Positions 1-8,116 of a stretch of DNA of 64,000 nucleotides are shown one piece after another. The DNA lies in the NCBI RefSeq assembly GCF_002930645.1, contig NZ_PSNW01000001.1, forward strand, positions 124,001 through 188,000. Direction: 5' to 3'. Each line of letters opens with the position of its first letter. Positions within the stretch are counted from its first letter, which is position 1. A model generated the notes under the pieces. That model ran no database searches. It was not told the DNA's origin and saw only the letters and a list, made by a program, of their open reading frames with translations. A program made the position numbers and the translations under genes. Source of the stretch: Solimonas fluminis. Its GTDB lineage: Bacteria; Pseudomonadota; Gammaproteobacteria; Nevskiales; Nevskiaceae.

Positions 1-432
1 CTTGTTCAGCAGCTGGATGCGGCTGACGCGCAGCGAAAGCTCGCCGGCCTTGGTGCGCATCAGCGTGCCCGCGGCACCGACGATATCGCCCACGTCCCAG
101 GTCTTGAAGTCGTTGTAGGCGTCCTCGCCCAGGGCGTTCTGCTGGACGAACAGCTGGATGCGGCCGGACTGGTCCTGCAGTTCCACGAAGCTGACCTTGC
201 CCTGCCCGCGCTTGGCCATCAGGCGACCGGCCACGCGGAACTCGGTGGCATCGGCCTCCAGCGAGGCAGCGTCGCGCTCGCCGTAGCTGCCATGCAGGAA
301 CTCCGCCATGGTGTCGCGGCGGAAGTCGTTGGGATAGGCATTGCCGGCGGCGCGCAGCTTGTCCAGCTTCTCGCGCCGCGCCGCCATCACATAGTTCTCG
401 TCCTGCGGCGGCTGCTTCTGTTCTTCGGTCAT
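1..432 (-). CDS. lysS: Lysyl-tRNA synthetase, N-terminal part (cut by window edge)
   Basis: The class II enzyme charges tRNA-Lys with lysine in the cytoplasm. The 144 visible codons encode the N-terminal OB-fold anticodon-binding domain: an early MAARREKLDKLRAAG helix, then YPNDFRRD and GRLMAKRGQGKVSFVELQD, which are hallmarks of LysS. The rest lies left of the window. The ATG at 432 lies 3 bases after the prfB stop, so the two genes form the prfB-lysS operon known from other gammaproteobacteria. Identification is by recognised family sequence and by this neighbour. Confidence 0.93.
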   Translation of the reverse strand, partial: MTEEQKQPPQDENYVMAARREKLDKLRAAGNAYPNDFRRDTMAEFLHGSYGERDAASLEADATEFRVAGRLMAKRGQGKVSFVELQDQSGRIQLFVQQNALGEDAYNDFKTWDVGDIVGAAGTLMRTKAGELSLRVSRIQLLNK

Positions 433-435
433 GGC

Positions 436-1531
436 TTAGAGCCCCTGCTTGAGGCTGGCTTCAATGAAAGGATCGAGGTTGCCGTCCAGCACCTTCTGCG
501 TGTCGGCGATTTCCACGCCGGTGCGCAGGTCCTTGATGCGGGACTGGTCGAGCACGTAGGAGCGGATCTGGCTGCCCCATTCGATGTCGCTCTTGGAATC
601 CTCGACCTTCTGCTTCTCGGTGTTGCGCTTCTGCAGCTCGATGTCGTACAGGCGCGCCGCCAGCATCTTCATCGCGCGGTCGCGGTTGGCGTGCTGCGAG
701 CGCTGCGTCTGGCAGGCCACGACGATGCCGCTGGGGATGTGCTTGATGCGGATGGCCGATTCGGTCTTGTTGACGTGCTGGCCGCCGGCGCCCGAGGAGC
801 GGAAGGTGGCCACTTCCAGGTCCGCCGGGTTGATCTCGATGTTGATGTTGTCGTCCACCTCGGGCGAGACGAACACGCCCGCGAACGAGGTGTGGCGGCG
901 GTTGCCCGAATCGAACGGGGACTTGCGCACCAGGCGATGCACGCCGGTCTCGGTACGCAGCCAGCCGTAGGCATAGGAGCCCTCGATGAACAGGCTGGCG
1001 GACTTGATGCCCGCGACTTCGCCGTCGGAACGCTCCAGCAGCTCCACCTTGAAGCCCTTGCCTTCCGCCCAGCGCATGTACATGCGCAGCAGGATGTCGG
1101 CCCAGTCCTGGGCCTCTGTGCCGCCGGCGCCGGCCTGCAGCTCGATATAGGCGTTGGCAGTGTCCATCTCGCCGCTGAACATGCGGCGGAACTCCATCTC
1201 GTCGGCCAGCTTGCCCAGCTTGAGCACGTCGCGCTCGACCTCGGCCACCGTGCCGGCATCGTCCTCGGCCTCGGCCAGGTCGAGCAGGTCGTTGGCGTCG
1301 TTGAGGCCGTTGTGGGCGCGGTCGATGGACTCGATCACTTCGAGCAGCATGGCGCGCTCGCGGCCCAGGTTCTGGGCGTACTCCGGCTTGTTCCAGACCT
1401 CCCCGCCCTCCAGTTCGGCGTTCACCTCGGCGAGGCGGTCCTTCTTGTTATCGTAGTCAAAGATAGCCCCGGAGCGCGTCGAAACGCGCTCGCAGGGCTG
1501 TGATCTCGCTCTTGATCTGCTGGATTTCCAT
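436..1531 (-). CDS. prfB: Peptide chain release factor 2, with programmed +1 frameshift
   Basis: RF2 recognises UGA and UAA stop codons and triggers peptide release on the ribosome. The gene needs two frames. An ATG at 1531 opens 24 codons ending RGYL, then an in-frame TGA (1457-1459). A +1 shift at CTT-TGAC enters the long frame beginning DYDNKK, giving about 364 residues, the usual RF2 length. The long frame has the GGQ peptidyl-hydrolase loop ([13 protein letters not shown]). The upstream continuation of the long frame (to 1686) is not protein-like and was rejected as the start. lysS follows 3 bases later. Confidence 0.95.
1456..1475 (-). promoter_or_regulatory. prfB autoregulatory frameshift site
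   Basis: On the minus strand the sequence reads CGGGGCTATCTTTGAC. A purine-rich Shine-Dalgarno-like stretch precedes CTT and an in-frame TGA followed by C, the weak context used in the known RF2 autoregulation. When RF2 is scarce the ribosome shifts +1 and completes the protein. Confidence 0.9.
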
Positions 1532-1725
1532 GATCGGCCGGAGGGGCCCGCCAGAGGGGCCGTGAAAATGAGCCGCGGATTATAGCCGCAGCGCCGCCGC
1601 ATCGGTTGTCGGCCGCCGCGCCCGCATGATAGAAATCGAGGGATAGCAGACGGTTGCCACTGGCGACTGTTATATTTGCCGAACAACTAGGATTCCCGTC
1701 AGGGAAGGATCACAGGGGAGAAAGC

Positions 1726-3225
1726 ATGAAACGTCGGTTCGGTCTTTTCGCAATGCTGCTGGCACTGGGCATGATTGCCCCGGTCCAGGCCCAGGACGAG
1801 GCCGCACCGGCCGAAGCCACGGCCGAAGCCGCCCCTGCGGACGCCGCCGCTGAAGCTCCGGCCGATGCCGCCGCCGAAGCTCCGGCCGACGCCTCTGCCG
1901 AGGCCGCCCCCGCGGATGCCGCCGCCGAGGCCCCGGTCGAGGAGGCTGCCGCCCCCGCCGAGGAAGCCCCGGTGGACGACTCCGCCGCCGCCTCTTCCGA
2001 CGACTCGTACAGCGACGAGGGCAGCTCGGGCGAAGAGTCCGCGGGCGCCGGCTCCGCCCTGGCCCATCGCCGCTGGTACGTGTCGCCGATGTTCTCCTAC
2101 ATCTACGCCGACGACGACCGCGGTACGGACGACGGCCTGGGCGGCGTCATCTCCATCGGCAAGAAGGTCACCGACGGCATGGCGCTGGAACTGATCGGCG
2201 TCTACGGGCGGATGGATGCCGAAAGCGGCAGCGGCTCGGCCGAGATCAAGGGTGTCGGCCTCGGTGCGCTGATCTCCTTCTTCAACAGCATGCCGAACCT
2301 GTACACCAAGCTGAACCTGATGTACGGCGCCGCCTCCGATCATCCCGGCCCGATTCCCGACTACAAGACCACGCTGTTCGACGTGGGCCTGGGCTACCTG
2401 TATCCGCTCAGCGAGAAGATCATCCTGCGCGCCGAAGCCCTGTACCGCGTGGACGCCCATGGCCGCAACCTGGCCGGCACCACCCCGGACGAGAACAAGC
2501 ACTTCTATGACGGCGTCTTCAACGTCGGCGTCCTGATCCCGCTGGGCCACACCGCCAAGGCCGCCGAGCCGGCGCCGGAAGTGGTCGAGACGGTATGCCC
2601 GCCGGCTCCGGAAGGCGCCACGGTGGACGACAAGGGCTGCGCGGTGGATTCCGACGGCGACGGCGTGCCCGATGGCCTCGACCAGTGCCCGGACACTCCG
2701 GCCGGCAAGCAGGTCAATGAGCAGGGCTGCACGATCGACGGCGACGGCGACGGCGTGCCCGACGACATCGACGAGTGCCCGAACACCCCGGCCGGCGCCA
2801 AGGTCCTGGCCAACGGCTGCGCCCTGACCGGCGACTGCCGCAAGCCGCGCGCCGGCGAGCAGGTCGACGAGAATGGCTGCGCCGCCAACAAGTTCATCCT
2901 CAAGGGCGTGAAGTTCGAGTTCGACTCGGACCGCCTGACCGAGGACGCCAAGACCATCCTGATCGACGTGGGCGCCACCCTGAACTCCTACCCGGAGATC
3001 AAGGTCGAGCTGGAAGGCCACACCGACAACGTCGGCACCGACGCCTACAACCTGGGCCTGTCGGAGCGCCGTGCCAACGCGGTGAAGACCTTCCTCAGCG
3101 GCCAGAACGTCACCGCCGACCGGATGACCCCGGTGGGCTATGGCGAGGCCCAGCCGATCGACACCAACGACACCGAAGCCGGCCGCGAGAACAACCGCCG
3201 CGTGGAGCTGAAGGTCGTTGAGTAA
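1726..3225 (+). CDS. OmpA-family outer membrane protein with thrombospondin type 3 repeats
   Basis: This is a 499-residue envelope protein expected to anchor the outer membrane to peptidoglycan. Visible in order: a signal peptide (MKRRFGLFAMLLALGMIAPVQAQ), a low-complexity Ala/Pro/Glu stretch (about 25-110), a beta-barrel-like region with alternating aromatic strands (about 120-290), calcium-binding type 3 repeats (DSDGDGVPDGLDQCPDTPAG and a second copy), and a C-terminal OmpA domain with the peptidoglycan-binding pattern HTDNVGTDAYNLGLSERRA. I chose the ATG at 1726 because it gives the signal peptide and follows AGGGGAG. An in-frame ATG at 1654 would bury the signal. A terminator follows, so it is probably monocistronic. 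Confidence 0.9.
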   Translation: MKRRFGLFAMLLALGMIAPVQAQDEAAPAEATAEAAPADAAAEAPADAAAEAPADASAEAAPADAAAEAPVEEAAAPAEEAPVDDSAAASSDDSYSDEGSSGEESAGAGSALAHRRWYVSPMFSYIYADDDRGTDDGLGGVISIGKKVTDGMALELIGVYGRMDAESGSGSAEIKGVGLGALISFFNSMPNLYTKLNLMYGAASDHPGPIPDYKTTLFDVGLGYLYPLSEKIILRAEALYRVDAHGRNLAGTTPDENKHFYDGVFNVGVLIPLGHTAKAAEPAPEVVETVCPPAPEGATVDDKGCAVDSDGDGVPDGLDQCPDTPAGKQVNEQGCTIDGDGDGVPDDIDECPNTPAGAKVLANGCALTGDCRKPRAGEQVDENGCAANKFILKGVKFEFDSDRLTEDAKTILIDVGATLNSYPEIKVELEGHTDNVGTDAYNLGLSERRANAVKTFLSGQNVTADRMTPVGYGEAQPIDTNDTEAGRENNRRVELKVVE

Positions 3226-3305
3226 AGCAGCGAGCCGCGTGGAGGGGGCCCATGCCATCAGGCATGGGGATCCTGGCGCGGCGAGTCTGTGGGTTTAGCT
3301 GATCG

Positions 3306-3336
3306 AACCCCGCCCTGACCGGCGGGGTTTTTCTTT
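3306..3336 (+). terminator. Intrinsic terminator of the OmpA-family gene
   Basis: A 9-bp stem, AACCCCGCC with GGCGGGGTT around loop CTGACC, is followed by TTTCTTT. It lies 80 bases after the stop codon. Confidence 0.88.
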
Positions 3337-3368
3337 GGGACCTTGCCCAGGGCTGCTACCCTGCCCGC

Positions 3369-3740
3369 ATGTCCGAACTCAATGATCCCCGCGTCCTGTT
3401 CGCCGCCGAGCGTACCCTGCTGGCCTGGAACCGGACCTGTCTGACCCTGATGGCCTTTGGCTTCGTGATCGAGCGCTTCGGCCTGTTCCTGCGCTATGTG
3501 GCGCCGGAGACGGCGGCGACGCCCGGGCCGCGGCTGGCTTCGCATCTCGTGGGAGTGGGGTTCATCCTCTGCGGCGTTCTGCTGGCGCTGTTGTCCAGCG
3601 CGCAGTACGCGAGGGTGCTGCGCAGCCTGCGCGGGGCGGAGATTCCGTCGGGGCACTGGGTGCACCTGGCCACCGCGACCAACCTGGTGACGGCGGCCCT
3701 GGGCATGGCGGTGGCGGGCTATCTGTTCTCCCAGGGCTGA
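3369..3740 (+). CDS. DUF202 (YidH-like) inner membrane protein
   Basis: A 123-residue protein. The motif FAAERTLLAWNRTCLTLMAFGFVIERFG is the DUF202/YidH signature, followed by two more hydrophobic segments (about 60-82 and 100-120), making three membrane spans. The biochemical role of this family is not established. It stands alone between a terminator upstream and a convergent flavoprotein gene downstream. Confidence 0.85.
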   Translation: MSELNDPRVLFAAERTLLAWNRTCLTLMAFGFVIERFGLFLRYVAPETAATPGPRLASHLVGVGFILCGVLLALLSSAQYARVLRSLRGAEIPSGHWVHLATATNLVTAALGMAVAGYLFSQG

Positions 3741-3779
3741 AGTGGCCTTCGCGGCCAACGGCCGCTCCGACGTACGTGC

Positions 3780-4958
3780 TCAGGCCGCCCCCGCCGCCGC
3801 ACCCGACGCCCAGGCCCACTGGAAGTTGAATCCCCCCAGCCAGCCCGTCACGTCCATCACCTCGCCCACGAAATGCAGCCCCGGCACGAGCTTCGATTCC
3901 ATGGTGGTGGAGGACAGCTCCCGGGTGTCCACGCCGCCCAGGGTCACCTCGGCGGTGCGGTAGCCCTCGGTGCCGGACGCGGTGATCGGCCAGCTGGCCA
4001 GCTGCCCGGCGAGGTCCTTCAGTTCCTGGGGGCGGTACTGGCGCATGGGCCTGCTCTGGAACCAGGCTTCGCAAAGGCGCTGGGCGAAGCGCTTGGGCAG
4101 GGCCTCGGCCAGGATCGTGCGCAGTTCCGCCAGGGGGCGCTCCTGCTGCTGCCCCTGCAGCCAGGCCAGGGCATCGCGGTCCGGCAGCAGGTCCAGCTGC
4201 AGGGGCTCGCCGGCTTGCCAGTAGCTGGAGATCTGCAGGATCGCCGGGCCGCTGAGGCCGCGGTGGGTGATCAGCATCTGGTTGCGGAAGGCCTGGTGGC
4301 CGGCACGGGCCTCCACCTCGAAGGAGACGCCGCTGAGGTCCTGGTACTGCTCCTGGGGCCGGCCGCTGAGGGTCAGGGGCACCAGGCCTGCGCGGGTCGG
4401 CAGGACGCCGTGGCCGAACTGCCGCGCCAGCTGGTAGCCGAAGCCGCTGGCGCCCATGCTGGGGATCGACAGGCCGCCGGTGGCCACCACCAGGCGCGGC
4501 GCGACAAAGCGGCCACGGGCGGTGCTGACGGCGAAGCCCTCGCCCTGGCGGCTCACTTCCCCCACCGCGCAGTCCACCTCGATGCGCACGCCGCCGGCGG
4601 CGCACTCGTCCAGCAGCAGGCGCACGATCTGCTTGGAGGAGTCGTCGCAGAACAGCTGGCCCAATTCCTTTTCGTGGTAGGCGATGCCGTGGCGCTCCAC
4701 CAGGGCGATGAAGTCCGCCGGGGTATAGCGCGCCAGCGCGGACTTGCAGAAATGCGGGTTGGCGGACAGGAAGTTCTGCGGCCCGGTGTGCAGGTTGGTG
4801 AAGTTGCAGCGCCCGCCGCCGGACATGAGGATCTTCTTGCCCACCCGGTTGGCATGCTCGACGACCAGCACGCGCCGCCCGCGCTGGCCAGCGGTCAGCG
4901 CGCACATCAGGCCGGCGGCGCCGCCGCCGAGGACGATCAGGTCATGGTCAGGATGCAT
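3780..4958 (-). CDS. HI0933-like (YhiN family) FAD-dependent oxidoreductase
   Basis: A 392-residue flavoprotein. The N-terminus HDLIVLGGGAAGLMCALTAGQRG is the dinucleotide-binding GxGxxG fold. GKKILMSGGGRCNFTN is the signature of the HI0933/YhiN family (aminoacetone oxidase-like). The C-terminal GEVMDVTGWLGGFNFQWAWASG closes the FAD site. The substrate is unknown for most members. It is divergent from rluF with 32 bases between the starts, so the two share a promoter region. Confidence 0.88.
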   Translation of the reverse strand: MHPDHDLIVLGGGAAGLMCALTAGQRGRRVLVVEHANRVGKKILMSGGGRCNFTNLHTGPQNFLSANPHFCKSALARYTPADFIALVERHGIAYHEKELGQLFCDDSSKQIVRLLLDECAAGGVRIEVDCAVGEVSRQGEGFAVSTARGRFVAPRLVVATGGLSIPSMGASGFGYQLARQFGHGVLPTRAGLVPLTLSGRPQEQYQDLSGVSFEVEARAGHQAFRNQMLITHRGLSGPAILQISSYWQAGEPLQLDLLPDRDALAWLQGQQQERPLAELRTILAEALPKRFAQRLCEAWFQSRPMRQYRPQELKDLAGQLASWPITASGTEGYRTAEVTLGGVDTRELSSTTMESKLVPGLHFVGEVMDVTGWLGGFNFQWAWASGAAAGAA

Positions 4959-4990
4959 GGGGCGCGTAGCGTAGGCGATACTTCGCGCCC

Positions 4991-5689
4991 ATGCGACTCA
5001 ACAAGTACATCAGCGAGACCGGCATCTGCTCGCGCCGCGAGGCCGACGGCTGGATCGAGGCCGGCAGGGTCCAGGTCAACGGCCAGGTGGCGACGCTGGG
5101 GACCCAGGTCGAGGAGGGCGACGAGGTGCGGGTGGACGGCCGGCCGGTGGGACGCCGAGCCCAGAAGCATGTCTACATCGCCCTGAACAAGCCGCCCGGC
5201 ATCACCTGCACCACCGAGCGGCACGTGCGCGGCAACATCGTGGACTACATCGGCCATGCCGAGCGAATCTTTCCCATCGGCCGCCTGGACAAGGATTCCG
5301 ACGGCCTGATCCTGCTCACCAGCAACGGCGACATCGTCAACGAGATCCTGCGCTCCGAGAACAACCACGAGAAGGAATACGTGGTGGACGTGGACCAGTG
5401 GGTGACCGAGGACTTCCTGAAGGGCATGGGCGGCGGGGTGCCGATCCTGGACCAGGTGACCAAGCCCTGCCGCGTCTGGAAGGCCGGCCCGCGGCGCTTC
5501 CGCATCGTGCTGACCCAGGGCCTGAACCGGCAGATCCGCCGCATGTGCGAACACTTCGGCTACGAGGTGCGGCGCCTGCAGAGGGTGCGCATCATCAATA
5601 TCGAGCTCGGCGAGCTGAGGCCCGGCCAGTGGCGGGACCTGAAACCCGAGGAGCTGCGCGGGCTGCTGCCGGCCCGCGAGCAGTGGTGA
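4991..5689 (+). CDS. rluF: 23S rRNA pseudouridine synthase, RluF type
   Basis: Isomerises uridine to pseudouridine in 23S rRNA (position 2604 in E. coli RluF). The 232 residues comprise an N-terminal S4 RNA-binding domain ([19 protein letters not shown]), then the RsuA-family catalytic core with the active aspartate in [18 protein letters not shown], and the [14 protein letters not shown] motif. The length and the [14 protein letters not shown] segment fit RluF better than RluB, RluE or RsuA. Confidence 0.85.
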   Translation: MRLNKYISETGICSRREADGWIEAGRVQVNGQVATLGTQVEEGDEVRVDGRPVGRRAQKHVYIALNKPPGITCTTERHVRGNIVDYIGHAERIFPIGRLDKDSDGLILLTSNGDIVNEILRSENNHEKEYVVDVDQWVTEDFLKGMGGGVPILDQVTKPCRVWKAGPRRFRIVLTQGLNRQIRRMCEHFGYEVRRLQRVRIINIELGELRPGQWRDLKPEELRGLLPAREQW

Positions 5690-6071
5690 GCATCCCCTTC
5701 CCGTCCCTAGGACCAAGGTCGGATACCGGTTCCGGGCTCGGGCGCGCAGACTGAATCCGGGGGCTTGAAACAGGGGGCATGCGATGACGCTGCGATACCA
5801 CGATCATCGTCCGGGCGGCTGGCATCCGGTATGGCGCGCCGCCCGCGGCTTGCGCAGGGAGCCCCAGGGGTCCGCCCCCGGCCATCGTCCCGGGAAGCCG
5901 GAGGCCATGGTGGCGCTCCGGCCGGCCCTGTACTAGGCGGGACCGCCGATGTTCTGGCTCGGCTTTGCAATCGGGATGACGCTCGGAGCCCTGGTCGCCT
6001 TCACCACGCTGGCCGCCGCGCATGTCGGCGCAGGCCAGCGCTGAACACCCCTCCCGGACGGGCAACGAAAA
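5690..6071. other. Intergenic stretch with two tiny open frames
   Basis: No conserved gene is recognised in this 380-bp gap. A 50-codon frame (5784-5936, starting MTLRYHDHRPGGW) is very rich in Arg and Pro and may be chance. A 31-codon frame at 5949-6044 is more protein-like and is listed separately. Confidence 0.5.
5949..6044 (+). CDS. Possible 31-residue single-span membrane peptide
   Basis: MFWLGFAIGMTLGALVAF opens one hydrophobic segment with small-residue spacing (GxxxG-like), ending VGAGQR. No strong ribosome binding site is seen. The composition resembles bacterial small membrane proteins, but there is no family recognition and this could be chance. Confidence 0.35.
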   Translation: MFWLGFAIGMTLGALVAFTTLAAAHVGAGQR

Positions 6072-6091
6072 AGGCCGGGTTTCCCCGGCCT
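6072..6091 (-). terminator. Terminator of the acyl-CoA dehydrogenase gene
   Basis: An 8-bp stem AGGCCGGG/CCCGGCCT with loop TTTC. On the minus strand it is followed by TTTTTCG. It lies 27 bases beyond the stop of the minus-strand gene. Confidence 0.85.
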
Positions 6092-6117
6092 CTTCGTGAC
6101 TGCGGCCCGCCTGGAAG

Positions 6118-7905
6118 CTAGAAATTGGCGACGTCCAGTTCCATCAGCGAAGCGGAGCCGGCACGGGCCTGCTTGAGCAGCGCGGCGGTCTCCGGATAGA
6201 GCTTGGCGAAGTAGAAGCGCGCGGTGGTCAGCTTGGACTTGTAGAAGGCGTCGCCGCTGTCCAGCTTCTTCACCGCCACGCCGGCGGCGTAGCACCAGGA
6301 GAACGAGAACACCAGGTGGCCGATGATGCGCAGGTAGGGCACGGCGGCGGCACCGACCTCGTCCGGGTTCTTCATCGCCTTCTGGCCGATCTCCATCGTG
6401 ACCTTCTGCACGTCACCCAGCAGCGCGGCCAGCGGGTCGCAGAACTCCTTCATCGCCGGGTTCTCGGCGTGATACTTCAGGAGGTCCTGGATCACCTTGC
6501 CGAACTTCATCAGCTTGGCGCCGCCGTCGGCCAGCACCTTGCGGCCCAGCAGGTCCAGCGCCTGGATGGTGTTGGTGCCCTCGTAGATCATGTTGATGCG
6601 CGCATCGCGCACGTGCTGCTCCAGGCCCCATTCGGCGATGTAGCCGTGGCCGCCCAGCACCTGCATGGCCAGCGTGGTGGAGTCATAGCCGTTGTCGGTG
6701 ATGAAACCCTTGATCACCGGCGTCAGCAGCGCGACGAGGTCGGCATTCTCCTTGCGCACCTTCTCGTCCGGGTGCTTGTGCTCCATGTCGATCGCCAGGC
6801 CGGCCCAATAGCTGAAGGCACGAGCGGCTTCGACGTAGGCCTTCTGCGTGAGCAGCATGCGGCGCACGTCGGGATGCACGATGATCGGGTCGGCCGGCTT
6901 GTCCTTGGCCTTGGGGCCGGTCAGCGAGCGGCTCTGCAGGCGGTCCTTGGCGTAGGCCAGGGAGTTCTGGTAGGCCACTTCGGCCAGGCCCACGGACTGC
7001 ATGCCCACGCCCAGGCGCGCGCTGTTCATCATCACGAACATGGCGTTGAGGCCCTTGTTGGGCTCGCCCACCAGGGTGCCGACGGCGCCGTCGAAGTTCA
7101 TGACGCAGGTGGCGTTGCCGTGGATGCCCATCTTGTGCTCGATGGAGCCGCACTTGAAGTCGTTGCGCTTGCCCGGGTTGCCGTCGGCGTCCGGGATGAA
7201 CTTGGGCACGATGAACAGCGAGATGCCCTTGGTGCCCGGAGGCGCATCCGGCAGGCGCGCGAGCACCAGGTGGATGATGTTCTTGGACATGTCGTGCTCG
7301 CCGGCCGAGATGAATATCTTGGTGCCGGTGATGCGGTAGGTGCCATCGCCCACAGGCTCGGCCTTGGTCTTGAGGATGCCCAGGTCCGTGCCCGCGTGGG
7401 ATTCGGTAAGGCACATGGTGCCGGTCCACTCGCCGGAGACCAGCTTGGGGAGGTACAGCTGCTTCTGCTCCGGGGTACCGAAGGCATGCAGCGCGTTGTA
7501 GGCGCCGTGCGACAGGCCCGGGTACATGGTCCAGGCCTGGTTGGCGGAGTTCATCATCTCCATGAAGGCGCTGTGCACCACGTGCGGCAGGCCCTGGCCA
7601 CCGAAGTCCGGGTCCATGCCCAGCGCGCCCCAGCCGGCTTCCACGAACTGGGCGTAGGCCTCCTTGAAGCCGGTGGGCGTGGTGACCACGCCGTCACCCT
7701 GGTACTTGCAGCCTTCGCGGTCGCCGACCTGGTTCAGGGGGTACAGCACCTCGGCGCAGAACTTGCCGCCTTCCTCGAGGATGGAGTTGATCGTGTCGCT
7801 GTCGATGTCGGCGTGCGCCGGCAGCTTCTTGAGGGCGGCCTCGACATTGAGCATCTCGTGCAGGACGAACTGCATGTCGCGCAGCGGCGGAGTGTACTGA
7901 CCCAT
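6118..7905 (-). CDS. Acyl-CoA dehydrogenase (long, about 600-residue type)
   Basis: An FAD enzyme that introduces the alpha-beta double bond in acyl-CoA thioesters. At 595 residues it is the long form with an extra C-terminal domain, as in DmdC-like (methylmercaptopropionyl-CoA) and related dehydrogenases. Seen: CLTESHAGTDLGILKTKA (FAD/substrate loop), ITGTKIFISAGEHDMSKNIIHLVLARL, VLGGHGYIAEWGLEQHVRDARINMIYEGTNTIQALDLLGRK (typical of the family, with the likely catalytic Glu in YEGT). The substrate cannot be told from sequence. It is a single gene with its own terminator. Confidence 0.88.
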   Translation of the reverse strand: MGQYTPPLRDMQFVLHEMLNVEAALKKLPAHADIDSDTINSILEEGGKFCAEVLYPLNQVGDREGCKYQGDGVVTTPTGFKEAYAQFVEAGWGALGMDPDFGGQGLPHVVHSAFMEMMNSANQAWTMYPGLSHGAYNALHAFGTPEQKQLYLPKLVSGEWTGTMCLTESHAGTDLGILKTKAEPVGDGTYRITGTKIFISAGEHDMSKNIIHLVLARLPDAPPGTKGISLFIVPKFIPDADGNPGKRNDFKCGSIEHKMGIHGNATCVMNFDGAVGTLVGEPNKGLNAMFVMMNSARLGVGMQSVGLAEVAYQNSLAYAKDRLQSRSLTGPKAKDKPADPIIVHPDVRRMLLTQKAYVEAARAFSYWAGLAIDMEHKHPDEKVRKENADLVALLTPVIKGFITDNGYDSTTLAMQVLGGHGYIAEWGLEQHVRDARINMIYEGTNTIQALDLLGRKVLADGGAKLMKFGKVIQDLLKYHAENPAMKEFCDPLAALLGDVQKVTMEIGQKAMKNPDEVGAAAVPYLRIIGHLVFSFSWCYAAGVAVKKLDSGDAFYKSKLTTARFYFAKLYPETAALLKQARAGSASLMELDVANF

Positions 7906-8068
7906 GAACGGTCTCCTGGTAGGGGAAGTAAAAGGAAAACAAGCCTGAAAAGTGATGGCCGTACTCTACCGTATGTTGGGGCCGAAGCCCATGCCCCGGC
8001 AGGAAATTCTTACTCCGGATGAAGGGGAGTTCACAAGTGCCGGCCCATGACGGGCGCGGGCACGAAGA

Positions 8069-8096
8069 AAGGGAGCGGCCTCGGGGCCGCTCCCTT
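8069..8096 (-). terminator. Terminator of deaD
   Basis: A perfect 12-bp stem AAGGGAGCGGCC/GGCCGCTCCCTT with loop TCGG lies 20 bases after the deaD stop. On the minus strand it is followed by TCTTCG. Confidence 0.8.
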
Positions 8097-8116
8097 GTAG
8101 TGCCGCAGGCCGCGGA

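Noticed and set aside
5784-5936. A 50-codon frame after rluF
   Set aside because: Arg/Pro/His-rich, no ribosome site, no family character; treated as non-coding.
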